Shown in pieces: positions 43,600-56,175 of a DNA stretch of 64,000 bases. Position numbers and translations under genes: made by a program. Source of the DNA: Limnoperna fortunei. Its lineage: Eukaryota; Mollusca; Bivalvia; Mytilida; Modiolidae. Positions within the stretch are counted from its first letter, which is position 1, and every line of letters begins with the position of its first letter. The notes below the pieces were generated by a model. The model searched no databases. It saw only the letters and a program-made list of their open reading frames with translations, and was not told the origin of the DNA. Location: positions 18,463,992 to 18,527,991 of the forward strand of contig OX104120.1 in NCBI GenBank assembly GCA_944474755.1, in the 5' to 3' direction.

Positions 43600-43790
43600 G
43601 ATGATACATAAACAAAAAAAATTATAATTCTAGAGGATAATGCAATGATACAAATAGAGATGGTTCTACTATAAAAAAATATATGTATTATTAAATACGA
43701 CAAAATTTTCGACCAACTGATGGCCTTCTTCAGTGTCAATATCAATCTATAAAAATTTTGTCGTATTTATTAATACATTATTTTGTTTAT
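43600..43790 (-). repeat. diverged retrozyme-like unit with hammerhead-like motif
   Basis: Blocks CTAGAGGATAATGCAATGAT and GACCAACTGATGGCC match the 509-bp unit with substitutions. On the minus strand CTGAAGA (43733-43727), an extra A, stem GGCCA/TGGTC, GAAA (43710-43707) and a GTC triplet (43701-43699) occur in hammerhead order, like the motif in the PLE leader. The motif sits between inverted arms (about 43685-43710 and 43751-43780) built on ATACGACAAAATTTT. Helix III is almost absent, so activity is doubtful. Confidence 0.5.
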
Positions 43791-44167
43791 ATCTCTTGAT
43801 CGCAACCTCCACCTACACTTCGAAATGAAATGTGACGAAACTTTGACACAATCGTTGTCACAAAGAGCCATTTTGCACCTGATCTTAGGCATTTTGATTG
43901 CAATGATAATTAGGTTTTCCCATTGCAAAACACATATTTTGCCATCCAGTGACATTGAACAGCGGGGGATATCATTCATAGGACGAATAATCTAATCGTG
44001 CCCGAGCGTTTTGTTAATCCGACAATTTACAAAGCTAAAATAGGACTTTTACGGTTGTAAAATTTCGGCCTATATCAGCTTGTGAGCCTTGCTCAAAGTT
44101 TTACTAGGTTAATTTTGATATGATTTGTCACATATAACATTCTTTCACGAATTGATGTTTTTGTCTG

Positions 44168-44418
44168 AATGGTGTTTAACGCCACATTCACCAATTTTCC
44201 AAGCCATATCGTGGCATCCAGTTTTTATTGGGAGAGAAAGCCGGAGTACCCAGAGAAAAGCCCCGAGGTTCGGTATATAAACTGGCGATCCTGGTTAATT
44301 GGGATTGGATTCGAACACACCCTGACTGCAGTGAGACTCGAACCCGCAACCTTCACTTTGACAGGCACGTGATTTATAGTAGACTATTTCTACCTTAACT
44401 CGGTCATCGAGGCCCCTT
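44168..44418 (-). mobile_element. tRNA-headed SINE, full length, minus orientation
   Basis: The head, read on the minus strand from 44418, has GGCCTCGATGACCGAGTTAAGG and the B-box GCGGGTTCGAGTCTC; the body contains the CCGGAGTACC/GGTACTCCGG core and ends with the conserved GTGTTTAACGCCAC tail (plus-strand sense). It is a pol III-type retroposon, not a tRNA gene. Confidence 0.8.
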
Positions 44419-44534
44419 TAACGATTTGAATGCGTTACGTCTAATTTCTTCATAAGGGGCACTGCCACTTTGTTGCGGACGCCCTATAATGATCAGTCTG
44501 TCAAGCCGTGTGTCCGTCCGTCCGAAACTAATCG

Positions 44535-45000
44535 TGTCCGGGCTGTAACTTTTTTATCATTTGAGGAATGGTTTTGATATTTGGAATGTGTTGAAAATAT
44601 CAAGGTCATGTGTCGCATACCGTGGTAGTTGATCTTTGACCTTGAACCTTGACTTTAAGCTCACATTATTTCTATCTGTATGACATATTCATGTCCGGGC
44701 TGTAACTTACTTATCTTTTGAGGTAGGTTTTTTTTATATTTGGAATGTGGCTAGATAATATCAAGGCGATGTGTCGCATACCGTGGTAGTTGCCCTTTGA
44801 CCTTGAACTTTGACTTTACGGTAACATTATTGCTTTCTGAATGACAAATTTATGTCCGGGCTGTATAACTTTTATATTTTGCTGTAGGCTTTTGATATTT
44901 GGAATGTGGTTAGATAATATCAAGGCGATGTGTCGCATACCATGGTTGATGATGACCTTTGACCTTGACCTCAAGGTCTGCGGATCCACATAGATGGAAA
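44535..45000. repeat. three diverged tandem copies of an about 160-bp unit
   Basis: GTCCGGGCTGTAACT-type starts occur at 44535, 44693 and 44854, each followed by TTTGGAATGTG, ATATCAAGG, GTGTCGCATACC and TTTGACCTTGA. Non-coding. Confidence 0.8.
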
Positions 45001-46487
45001 CCATCTCACTGATATCTAGTTGGCATATATGTCATTGGACATAAATCATCGGCCATTATACAATTAATGACTTTGATATAGGTCGCTATCAGGATTTATC
45101 AGCCAGAGAAATGTAATATTCACCGAGCCGTTAGCCGTCATTAATTGTTTTATTACATGAATAAAACCACCATCTCTCTTGATCAGAAAAACTGAGGATG
45201 TATATTCTATTGGAGCGCCTGCTTACATTTTGTAATTGTTGTAATGCTAGTTACCATTAATATGTTTTATTTAATACTGCATTTTGATATCAATTTGCTG
45301 ATAATCCTGAAATTCCAGTTTCAAATATTGAGAAGAGTATAATTGAATGAATATATCGCAGAACCGACGTTTCTCCCATTTGTTGTTGACACACACGATG
45401 TATGTATAGCTGACGTAATTGAATTGTGTACAATTAATACAATCGATTTGTTTGGACGACTGAATTTGTTAAGACGGCTATTCTGATTGGCTAAAACATA
45501 AAAACCAGGTCGAAATCTGATTCTGCTTGACTACTATGCAGCGGAATCGTGCAGCGTACAAACATTTTAAGTAATTTTAGTACTGTTGCGATTTATCGTG
45601 ACCCGAAAGTTGTATTTTGACCAATCAAAACCACGCAAAATTCTATTCATGTAATAAACGTAGTTAGCGATAGATAAATCACTAATAAATGTAAAATGTC
45701 TTACACGTGGAGATTTTAATAACGTTTATGTACAGTAACTTAAAAAAGTCTGATTGCTTGTTGACATGAAACTAAATAACTTTACCCCCTTTATTAAAAC
45801 ACCACGGTAGTGTCAATCTTACCACCATAACAGTTTGATAAGTGACGTCATTACAGAACTGACAATAAGGGTTAGCAATTAGTGGATCAAATTTCAACTT
45901 TAACACTAAATTTGATTCTTTAGCTATTGAATTTAACAAATTCCATACTTCCATTGATATATATCTATTTAGCCAATAGGTTTAAATTCATTGACATGTA
46001 CTATAGCGAGAATGGGCTGATCAGAGGAGGTGGCAAAGGTAATTTGTCGTCTATTTTATGTATTTTTTATGCGATTATTATTAATTTTTTAATTTACATT
46101 TAATAATATTATATGAACAGACACGAGAAAGTTTTAGACATGTTATTTTTGGATAATGTTGAGATTTGTTTGCCTTATGTCCAATTATTATTAATTATAG
46201 TATATAAAAGGTTAATTTACTGATGCTAGAATTAATACCCTTTGGCAGTAGGTTATTGTCATTATGTGGAAATAAACTGACTTTTACATAACGATTTTTT
46301 GAGAAAAATGATTAAAATTTACAAAATTTTATATTATAACCATACACAAAACACATATTACTTTTGATATAAACAGTAACATGTAACATGTTTTATACAG
46401 AGAGGGAATCGTCAGTATTCCTGTATCAGACTAACTGTCTCAATCCCAATTTTTAAAATGAATATCAGATAAATTGTTTTGTTTTTT
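45001..46487. other. AT-rich intergenic DNA
   Basis: No gene or clear repeat is recognised in about 1.5 kb; the open frame at 45772-45954 has no domain. Confidence 0.45.
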
Positions 46488-46725
46488 AAAAGGTGTTTAT
46501 TAACACCACTTTTGGAAATTATCAGCTATATCATGGCGTCCAGTTTTATTGTGGAGGAAGCCAGAGTACCAGACGAAAGCCCTAACGTTCGGTTGAAAAC
46601 TTTCAATCCTTGTCAGTTGAGATTTGAGTCGAGCACAGCTTGCTCGCAGAGATTTGAAACTGCATCCTCAGTGTCGACACGCCACGTGATCAATAGTAGT
46701 TAACCACTTGGCCAACGAGGCCACT
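46488..46725 (-). mobile_element. tRNA-headed SINE, minus orientation
   Basis: Minus-strand head GTGGCCTCGTTGGCCAAGTGG, then a body with CTGGTACTCTGGCTTCCTCC and the GGTGTTTATTAACACCAC tail on the plus strand. More diverged than the copy at 44168-44418. Confidence 0.75.
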
Positions 46726-47457
46726 AGCGGATACATTTAATATGGAGTAGGCATTGCCAAAATGCGAGCACAGACAATATAGTCCTTTATTATTTAAATA
46801 TAATGCGATTTCATAATTGACGTTACTTCCAAATACCCTAAAGGTGCCTCAACTACACGTCTTTCTTTGTAATGGTGACGTCACATGAAATGTAATTTGA
46901 TTGTCAGTTTTTAAAGATCGATTTAGAGAGTGCAAAAAATAGTATGAAATTTTTGTTGTTATTTTTAAATATAACATTGACTTTTTATCGTTGTCAAATT
47001 TATTTTTACCTCTTTCATTAATATTAAATTTAGTGCTTCACTTTGTTCCAGTTTTTTGACAATATCAACTTCCGGACGAAAAAATAATCAATATCATTTT
47101 GATCACGTGATTTCATTTTGATCACGTGACACGTAATTGCCGTAGAGCTCACCGCTATTCGCGGGCAGCTTCGCTCGCTGCCCGCTGCGAGCTGTGCTCG
47201 CTATGAGAAATGTATTCTGTTTACTAAAAAGTGAGCGATGTCGGCTTATAAAACAGAAGAGGATTGAGTCTCCAATCCGGGCTTTAATACTGAAACACTG
47301 TCTGCGAACAATAGTGGGTAACGCAGTGTCGCACATCGAATGCGCATTAATGACTTTTTTTGTAGATATTGTAAAGTTAACAAAGTTGTTGTCTTGTATG
47401 TATTCTTTGCGTTTTGATAATTTTCTATAACAGATTTTATTAATTCATTTTATAATG
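46726..47457. other. intergenic DNA with a G/C-rich hairpin
   Basis: No gene is supported. GCGGGCAGC and its complement GCTGCCCGC form a 9-bp hairpin with a 7-base loop at 47159-47183, next to a duplicated GATCACGTGA at about 47100-47128. Confidence 0.5.
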
Positions 47458-50365
47458 AATCACTGGGGGAAAGCCACTTTTCGTAACTTAAATTACGAAC
47501 GGCCCAACATGGCGGACGGTGAAAGCGGTAACATTTTGTTTTATCAGTTTTTATGCATTATAGACGTTTTCTAAGTAGGATAAAATGACCAAACTTTAGT
47601 ACATTTTGTAAAGTTACCATAACATTAAACATTTCATAGAATAAAACCCCCCAAAATGGTTTAAAACAACTCTGAACAAATCTCGAAGGCGTTCGCAACT
47701 TTTATAAGAAAAATTTTAAAATGTTTGTAACTTATATGACAAATGTTCGTAACTTTATTATCGTATGATTGATTGTGTATGCAAAAAGTGTATTTATTGA
47801 TCATTAAAAGAAAAAGTTTCAAATTAAAAGTTTTTCTTCTGGGAAGTCACAGGTTTATGTAAAATTTTAGAGGCTAATTTACAACGGCTGGGGTGAGTCG
47901 ACAATTTTATTACATGCAATGAAAGTATGTAACATGTAAATCTGTACTGTACATATTTTCATTACTTTAACAGGGAAGAAAAGAGAAAATGTATGGTAAA
48001 TCTTTGCCGTAAATATTTTTAATTTTAATATAGGGAAAATATCTACTTTTTAAAAAGAAAAAAAATCAGGCATATGGAAAATAAAACTTTTTGTTGTTTT
48101 ATGTATTCAGGGTAGGTAATGCTTCAATTTGAAGACAGTTGACAGGAAATCACTTCCACTGGCTATGTCAATATTTTCTAATTTTGCATGATTCTTACAG
48201 AAACTGTATTAAAATACTTTAACCCGGAAGAATGCAGAACAATTTAGGTACATCTGTACTTTCATTACCTTTGCACGATTCAATTTCGGCTCAACTCAGC
48301 CTTCTTACTTATTTGCGACCGAGACACTAAATAGCGATTTATCAACATTAATACATGTAACATGTAACATATAATTACCGCACATGCTATTTCCTCCAGA
48401 TATGGAAGCCAACGATATTGACACACTTGTTGTGGTAAGTAAACACACTAGAAAATTTTCAAATCAAAATAGGGGGAAGAGAGGTTTACATGATCAAGGC
48501 TTAATATATTCGTTATTGTCGTTTTTATCTTAGTAGTTCTATGTCCAGAAGGGTGGTTTTCTTTGACAATTTTAGGATTGGATTTTAATTATATATGCAT
48601 TGTTTTGGTCTGGACAATTGCAAATAGCGACCAGCAAACATGGTTTGATATTTTCCGTCTTATTATCAATATTTATAGATTATTACATGGCATTTCCATA
48701 TCGGCACTGATATCAGCCCAAGACTCACATATCAAGCCCGAGAGCTTGCTCGAGGGGTGATATGGATCGAGGGCTGATACCTTGGGTCGACATGGAAAAT
48801 GACATGCCAATGCCATAATCTGCTTATCAAATATTTGATAACCACTATTCGACCTTTTTCCGAAAATAAAGCAGATGAAAACAGTTTAATATTTAAATAA
48901 AATGTAATAAAACACAAAAACATATACAAAACTTTAATTAGTTCAATATCATAGGTTTAGAAGAAAGCAAGTATTTATCATAGATGTGTCACTCAATAAA
49001 AACTCATTGGGTTTTTTGTTTGTTTAGTATTTTCATTTTTCATAGTATCAACAAATGTAGAAGTTTTTTCTGAAGTGACAAGAACAAACATGGCATCCGT
49101 AATTTTGTTAGTTGAACTTATCGTCCGTCATTTGTTATTTTAAGTTCGTCTGCTATTTTGACATGAGCAGAAGTGCGAAGTTAAAGCGAAAGCTAAAAAC
49201 AGATATCTGCCACCGGGCTAATATCGATATTAGACCCGAGGACTGATATCGGCCCATCAGTTCCGGTCATATCAATTATGTACAAATGTTCATATTACTA
49301 CCAAATATGTGATAATAATGTATCTTACATTTTCGTTTGATAAAATTGTTGAAATGCGAAAAAATATATCAATTCTTGACTCAGTTTAAACGCATTAATA
49401 TATCATTGTTGTTTATTTGTACATTTAAAACTCGATTGTTCTACGATTTCCTCATATCATTATTATAATAGTTTAATGATACACATGATGTTCAAGAGTA
49501 ATATTTTGGATTGTTTTGTTTCAGTTGTTTTTTGTGTTTGTATATTTCTTCGAATTAAATTTTCTTATATAGAATAACAAAAGTGTTTTCACATGTAAAG
49601 GATAATAGACTTTTCCCATGTCTGCATTTTGTAAACTTAGAAAGCTAGATTTACGGAATGCCTTACATTCAGATTAAAAAAATAATTGTAATAATGACAA
49701 CAGAAAGTGAAAAGCAAAAAGATATGGGACCATGTCATCAAAGATGTCTTGTAATCAGACGATGCTATCTCCATACAATTTAAATAAACAAGGACATTTA
49801 TTAGTCCTTATACCTTCATTGCCCATGGTTTACACTTTCGTTCGTCTAAGATTTTTCATTTTGTTTTTGTTTTATTGACTTTCTATTTTTTATTTACATT
49901 CTTTGATATTATATGACTGTATCCAAGGCGCCGGCCTAATCGTTATTTTTAAATGTCAAATTCTTCAAACCTTCTGTCATACTGTAATGCGTTCTTACAT
50001 TTTTAAGTACCATGGCATCACAATAAAAGTTATGAAAATCATAGTAAAGTTACGAACATAATAGTAAAGTTACGAACATCTTTTTATAACAAACATTTCA
50101 AGTTACGAACAACACTCTACGAAGTTACGAACGCCTTCGGGATTTTTTCAGAGTCATTTTAAACCATTTTTGGGTGTTTCATTCGATGAAATGTTTAATG
50201 TTCAGGTATCATTACAGAATATACTAAAGTTTGGTCATTTTATCCTACTTAGAAAACGTCTATAATGCATAAGAACTGATAAAACAAAATCTTACCGTTG
50301 TCACCTTCCGACATGTTGGGTCGTTCGTAACTTAAGTTACGAACAGTGGCTTTCCTCCAGTGATA
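47458..50365. mobile_element. 2.9-kb element with about 350-bp terminal inverted repeats
   Basis: The left arm (47458-47770) starts near ATCACTGGGGGAAAGCCAC and the right arm (about 50000-50365) is its diverged complement. The arms contain repeated AAGTTACGAAC-type words; the right arm has an exact 22-bp palindrome at 50323-50344 whose half is GTTCGTAACTT. The interior holds one copy of the GAGGGCTGATAT repeat family and no transposase. The left part is outside the 5.9-kb duplication and the right part inside it. Confidence 0.7.
48640..49270. repeat. dispersed GAGGGCTGATAT repeat, copy 2
   Basis: Contains CATATCGGCACTGATATCAG, CGAGAGCTTGCTCGAGG (a palindrome), GAGGGCTGATACC and the right-end CTAATATCGATATTAG cluster, as in copy 1 at 26088-26613. 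Confidence 0.6.
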
Positions 50366-51309
50366 AATTATGAAAGCTTACTTAACATAAATGAAAATAT
50401 ACTTTAAGACTTTGTCATTGTTTTATGTCAATTTTTTCCAACGAAAACTTATTTATGTAAACTTTGACTCTTTAATTTTAATTGTAATAATAAACGTAAA
50501 TTAATACCGACATCAGGAAATTACCATTTTGTATTTATCAGAATTACAATTGTTTTTGTGTGAAATAATATTTGAAAGCTGGCAGAATGTTGATATTTAA
50601 AATCCTTTACCGTTTGTAAAGAAACGAATCTAAAATTCAAATAATTACACCCAATAATATTTTGAAAGCTATAGAAATGGGTAGTAGGTAAATTATATTT
50701 TGTAATCATACAGAAGTTTAAATGCTTATCTATTGTATTCCTTTTGCGAATTAAGCCCCTCTTTCCTTTTTCAACTAACAGCCTGGAATTCGGGTAAAAG
50801 ATTTTATATACATTGGACACTTGCACCAACTATTATGGGTATGTTCGCAACGTAACAATTTTGCAGAGTTTCTAGATTGTCCGGTTTTAACTAAACAGTT
50901 TTAAAAAAGATTTGAATATATGAATTAGACATGTGAACCTTCTGTTATGAATGGTTATATTTCATACATTTTTGCAAGTTCTTAGTTAATTAATGTTCTT
51001 GTAATACGGGTGACTGCAAAAGCAGTGACTCGTATGTGATTTTCTAAAGAATTGTTTTTGTAAAAAACTTATAGAGCCGATAATTTCAGACGCCTCACTT
51101 TGGCACCAAGTTTCGTTTACCTCAAAACGAGCGAAATAATTTCAGCTGTATCACATAAAATTTTCGGGTGTCATGTTAGATAAAATGTTTAGCAAATTTA
51201 GAAACTCCAAAATAGTCCAGAAATGGGCTTTGCACAATTTAGCTGAAAAATAGCCAATACATAACAAATTATATAAATAAATTTATTTATAAATTATATA
51301 TGAAACTGT

Positions 51310-52072
51310 ATACAGGTCTATAACTGAATCACATTATTATTACTGGTCCACAACGGAATCACATTATTGTATACTAGTCCATTACTGAATTACATAACTG
51401 TGTATCGTAGGTCCATTACTGAATTAGATAACTGATATAGGGCTATAACTGAACCACATTAGTGTGTACCCGTCCAGTACTAAATCAATTATTGTATAGT
51501 CCATTACTGAATCACATTATTGTATACTGGTCCACTACTAAATCACATTATAGTCTACTTGTCTATAACTGAATCACCTTTTTATATACTGATCCGTTAC
51601 TGAATCACATGATTGTGCACTGGTCCATTACTGAACAAAATTATTGTATACTGGTCCATAACTTAATCACATAAATATATACTGGTCTATAACTGAATCA
51701 CCTTTTTATATACTGATCCATTACTGAATCACATGATTGTGCATTGGTCCATTACTGAACAAAATTATTGTATACTGGTCCATAACTTAATCACATAAAT
51801 ATATACTGGCCCTGAACTGAAATACATTATTGTATACTGGCCCTTAACTGAATCACATTATTTTATACTAGTCTATAACTGCATCACATTATTGTATACT
51901 GGTCAAGTACTTAATTAAACGATTGTTAAATACTGCTCCATAACTGAATTCTGGTATTTTCTACTCGTCCAAAACTGAATCACATTATTGTATACTGGTT
52001 CTTAACTGAATCATATTTTTTAAATACTTGTTCATAACGGAATGTAATCACATTATGTTATACTGGTTGTAA
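51310..52072. repeat. about 31-bp minisatellite, duplication copy 1
   Basis: Diverged tandem units of the form GGTCCATTACTGAATCACAT followed by TATTGTATACT. Unit lengths vary around 31-33 bp. The homologous array at 57130-57885 has a different unit order. Confidence 0.85.
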
Positions 52073-52317
52073 TTTAAGATGTGTCCTAATTTTTAATTCG
52101 AACTTTAGGACAATAAAATACGTGTGATAAGATGATTTTAGGATGCCATAATTTCATTTTGTTTTTTTTTATTTTTACATTTTTAAGTTTTAACATTCAA
52201 CCTTTGAACCAGTACAAAGAAGAGTTCTTGCAGTCGAACCGGTTTGGATCAATTATAAAATTGCGCCAAATTATATCAGATTGACAGACATGTAAACGAG
52301 ACATATAGGATCTAACA

Positions 52318-52460
52318 CGGGTGGTAGTGCAAGACGGGAAAATCTCAGACACCCAAGTGAACAGATTTCTGGTCTCCAACGAGGCTCCAGAAAATGTGAT
52401 TGGAGATCAAAAGAAACCTTTCGCGAGGGTGTCTGAGATTTTCCATTCTCGCCCTACCAC
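52318..52460. repeat. inverted repeat around AAAATCTCAGACACCC, copy 1
   Basis: Left arm GGAAAATCTCAGACACCC and right arm GGGTGTCTGAGATTTTCC face each other across about 65 bp, with further pairing of GGTGGTAG and CTACCACC outside. The same structure is at 58136-58276 in the second copy. Confidence 0.75.
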
Positions 52461-53349
52461 CGGTGTTTAATTCTATTTCTCACAAATTAGTTTAAAAAAA
52501 TCCAGTGCTGTTCTGTTGGAAGATGCCAACAAATAGAGTTATCCACCTTGAACGTAATCTACAGTGTACATTTGTTAACAATCTGATCACCTCGGTTATT
52601 TCCGACTATTATCGGAAAGTAATGATGTCACTTCCCCGTCCCTTGACGGAAACGGCCGAGAGATGTTCCGATTGCATTTGTTGCGCCAATTGTTTTTTAT
52701 GTGTACCGCTATCAGATTGCGGCTTAAATTTGTTCACGGAAGCTCAGAAATGTAGATATATATTATATTTATATTAATATTTAAAGAGCATAGTAAACTA
52801 ACACAACTAAAGTATATTATATTTTATGATTTTTCTAGCTAAATCAACAGTTGACGTCACATACATTTTTACCGGTTTTAGGTTTTTACTTGTCACAATT
52901 TTAATATTTAAAATACATATAGTTATATATTTATTGATACATGTGTATAAAGCATTAACTTACTTTTTAAGTACAGTTCACATTAAAATTTTGTTGTCTT
53001 GATAAATTTCTAAATTAATCACACATGTATAAATTACTAAGAGAATACAGTTTCGAAAACACTGACTGACTTAGGAAAGTCTTAGGACGGGTCTTAGACC
53101 TCACATCGAAGCTATCATATTACCATCATAGCAAAGATGTCCTAACGATGTCTTAAGCATTCTCCTAGGAAACAGAACTTTTACATGTGTGATAAAACTG
53201 AGAAATTATAGTCACCTAAATTTCGATGTTGACTCCACTTAAAACATGTAAACCGTCGTTTTATAAACATGCATCAATAAATATATAATTATATAATTAT
53301 ATGTATTTGAAATAAATTTTTATAAATTTAAACGTCCAAATTAAGTTTT

Positions 53350-53530
53350 GAATGTTGTGTAACGCCATTTTCAGAAATTGTAAAAGCTATATAGTGATGT
53401 ATTGGGGAGGAAAGCGAAGTACTCCGGAAAACCCGACTTTCGGTGGGATGTTTGATTGGGGTCTAATCTAATGACACTTCAGCTTTATCATGCCGTCCAG
53501 TTTTTATTTGGAGTCGAACCGAAAACTATA
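53350..53530 (-). mobile_element. SINE 3'-part fragment, copy 1
   Basis: GTGTAACGCCATTTTCAG, GGGGAGGAAAGCGAAGTACT and CCGTCCAGTTTTTATTTGG correspond to the tail half of the SINE at 44168-44418; the tRNA head is absent. Confidence 0.6.
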
Positions 53531-54617
53531 TTCACTTTAGCTGACGAATGTAAATAATAATTATTATAACACAAATATGTACACAGTATACAAATCGCTC
53601 TTGAATGAATAGCACCTTTAAATTAAAGGGTAATATATTCGATAATAACTTTATGACAAATGAAGTCCAAGATTGATGGCCTTAAATATTGTTGTAGTTG
53701 GCTGTTTACTCTTTTAAACATTGTATTTGTATTACACTCTTTTAATCCGGAGCTCTTAGACTATGCATTCAAAATTGTTATTATAGTCTTACGGTTTTAT
53801 TTACGGTGAACATAGTACTTAACATATATTTAAAGATTATTCGTCAACTAAATATTTACCAAACTAAAAGCTATCCCCAATCGTTATGTAATAATTCTAT
53901 CAAAACATTTTGATCAAATGTTTTCTAATTTCTAAATATTTTTAATTTTAATATAGGGAAAATATCTGCTTTTTAAAAAGAAAAAAAAATCAGGCATATG
54001 GAAAATAAAACTTTTTGTTGTGTTATGTATTCAGGGTAGGTAATGCTTCAATTTGAAGACAGTTGACGGGAAATCACTTCGACTGGCTATGTCAATATTT
54101 TCTAATTTTGCATGATTCTTACAGAGACTCTATTAAAATACTTTAACCCGGAAGAATGCAGAACAATTAAGGCACATCTGTACTTTCATTACCTTTGCAC
54201 GATTCGATTTCGGCTCAACTTAGCCTTCTTACTTATTTGCGACCGAGACACTAAATAGCGATTTATCAACATTAATACATATAACATGTAACATATAATT
54301 ACCGCACATGCTATTTCCTCCAGATATTGAAGCCAACGATATTGACACACTTGTTGTGGTTAGTAACCACACTAGAAAATATTCAAATCAAAATAGGGGG
54401 AAGAGAGGTTTACATGATCAAGGCTTAATATATTCGTTATTGTCGTTTTTATCTTAGTAGTTCTATGTCCAGAAGGGTGGTTTTCTTTGACAATTTTAGG
54501 ATTGGATTTTAATTATATATGCATTGTTTTGGTCTGGGACAATTGCAAATAGCGAGCAGCAAACATGGTCACGTTGAAGCCTGTTTGATATTTTCCGTCT
54601 TATTATAAATATTTATA

Positions 54618-55205
54618 GATTATTACATGGCATTTCCATATCGGCCCTGATATCAGCCCAAGACTCACATATCAAGCCCGAGAGCTTGCTCGAGGGCTGA
54701 TATGGGTCGGGGGCTGATACCTTGGGTCGATATGGAAAATGACATGCCAATGCCATAATCTGCTTATCACATATTTGATAACCACTATTCGACCTTTTGT
54801 CCGAAAATAAAGCAGATGAAAACAGTTTAATATTTAAATAAAATGTAATAAAACACAAAAACATATACAAAACTTTAATTAGTTCCATATCATAGGTTTA
54901 GAAGAAAGCAAGTATTTATCATAGATGTGTCACTCAATAAAAACTCATTGGGGTTATTTTTGTTTAGTGTTTTCATTTTTCATACTATCAACAAATGTAG
55001 AAGTTTTTTCTGAAGTGACAGCAACAAACTTGTCATCCGTAATTTTGTTAGTTAATCTTATCGTCCGTCATTTGTTAGTTTAAGTTCGTCTGCGACGTTG
55101 ACATGAGCGGAAGTGCGAAGTTCAAGCGAAAGCTAATAACAGATATCTGCCACCGGGGCTAATATCGATATTAGACCCGAGGACTGATATCGGCCCATCA
55201 GTTCC
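54618..55205. repeat. dispersed GAGGGCTGATAT repeat, copy 3
   Basis: Duplicate of copy 2 within the 5.9-kb repeat, with GAGGGCTGATATGGGTCG at its left cluster and CTAATATCGATATTAG on the right. Confidence 0.6.
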
Positions 55206-55217
55206 GGTCATTATAGG

Positions 55218-55330
55218 TTATTTACGTTTTCTGAAACGAGATGCGTTTTCTCGTCCATATCTCATCGAAGGGCGACAGCCCTGAGATGAGATGACGAAAA
55301 AATGCATCGAGTTTCATAAAACGTAAATAA
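55218..55330. mobile_element. 113-bp hairpin insertion specific to duplication copy 2
   Basis: TTATTTACGTTTTCTGAAAC at the left pairs with the complement ending AAAACGTAAATAA at the right; the middle pairs through CTCATC and GATGAG to a GGGC/GCCC tip. Copy 1 has unrelated sequence at the matching place (about 49273-49482), so the block entered or was replaced after the duplication. Confidence 0.75.
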
Positions 55331-55865
55331 TCTGTTTATCGCTGTTTTGTAACATTGTGACGTCACAGTGTTTACTTAACGACATCTTGATAGCGAGCTG
55401 AGATGGGCCCATCTTAAGCTAGTAGAGTGAGATGGAATAATATCGCACACAAAGATCAAAGGACAATACTGCAAAATAGCGATAATTTAATGATACACAT
55501 GATGTTCAAGAGTAATATTTTGGATTGTTTTGTTTCAGTTGTTTTTTGTGTTTGTATCTTTCTTCGAATTAAATTTTCTTGTATAGAATAACGAAAGTGT
55601 TTTCACATGTAAAGGATAATAGACTTTTCCCATGTCTGCATTTTGATTCAACTTACTAAGCTAGATTTACGGAATGCCTTACATTCAGATTAAAAAAATA
55701 ATTGTATTAATGACAACAGAAAGTGAAAAGCAAAAAGATATGGGACCATGTCATCAAAGATGTCTTATAATCAGACGATGATATCTCCATACAATTTAAA
55801 TAAACAAGGAGATTTATTAGTCCTGATACCTTCATTGCTCATGGTTTACACTTTCGTTCTTCTAA

Positions 55866-56175
55866 GATCATAGTAAAGTTACGAACATCTTTTTATAACA
55901 AACATTTTAGTTACGAACAACACTCTACGAAGTTACGAACGCCTTCGGGTTTTTTTCAGAGTAATTTTAAACTATTTTTGGGTGTTTTATTCTATGAAAT
56001 GTTTAAAGTTCAGGTATCATTACAGAATATACTAAAGTTTTGTCATTTTATCCTACTTAGAAAACGTCTATAATGCATAAGAACTGATAAAACAAAATCT
56101 TACCGTTGTCACCTTCCGCCATGTTGGGTCGTTCGTAACTTAAGTTACGAACAGTGGCTTTTCCCCAGTGATGAA
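55866..56175. repeat. right arm of the TIR element, duplicated
   Basis: Homologous to 50040-50365, with the palindromic GTAACTTAAGTTAC core near its right end. The left arm is absent in this copy. Confidence 0.75.

Larger units (their letters stand above)
48011..53933. repeat. 5.9-kb tandem duplication, copy 1
   Basis: This segment and 53934-59835 are direct neighbours in the same orientation and match along their length with scattered substitutions and a few indels. The left border is inside the TIR element at 47458-50365. The junction at 53933/53934 shows only one shared base with the outer borders, which points to end joining or a replication slip, not recombination between long repeats. 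No gene lies in it. Confidence 0.92.

Noticed and set aside
43500..43745. 81-codon hydrophobic minus-strand frame
   Set aside because: It spans the AT-rich border of the hammerhead array; its composition explains the hydrophobic translation.
52505..52777. Cys-rich 90-codon frame
   Set aside because: In the second duplication copy the same frame ends early at 58448, so it is not maintained, and no splice signals surround it.
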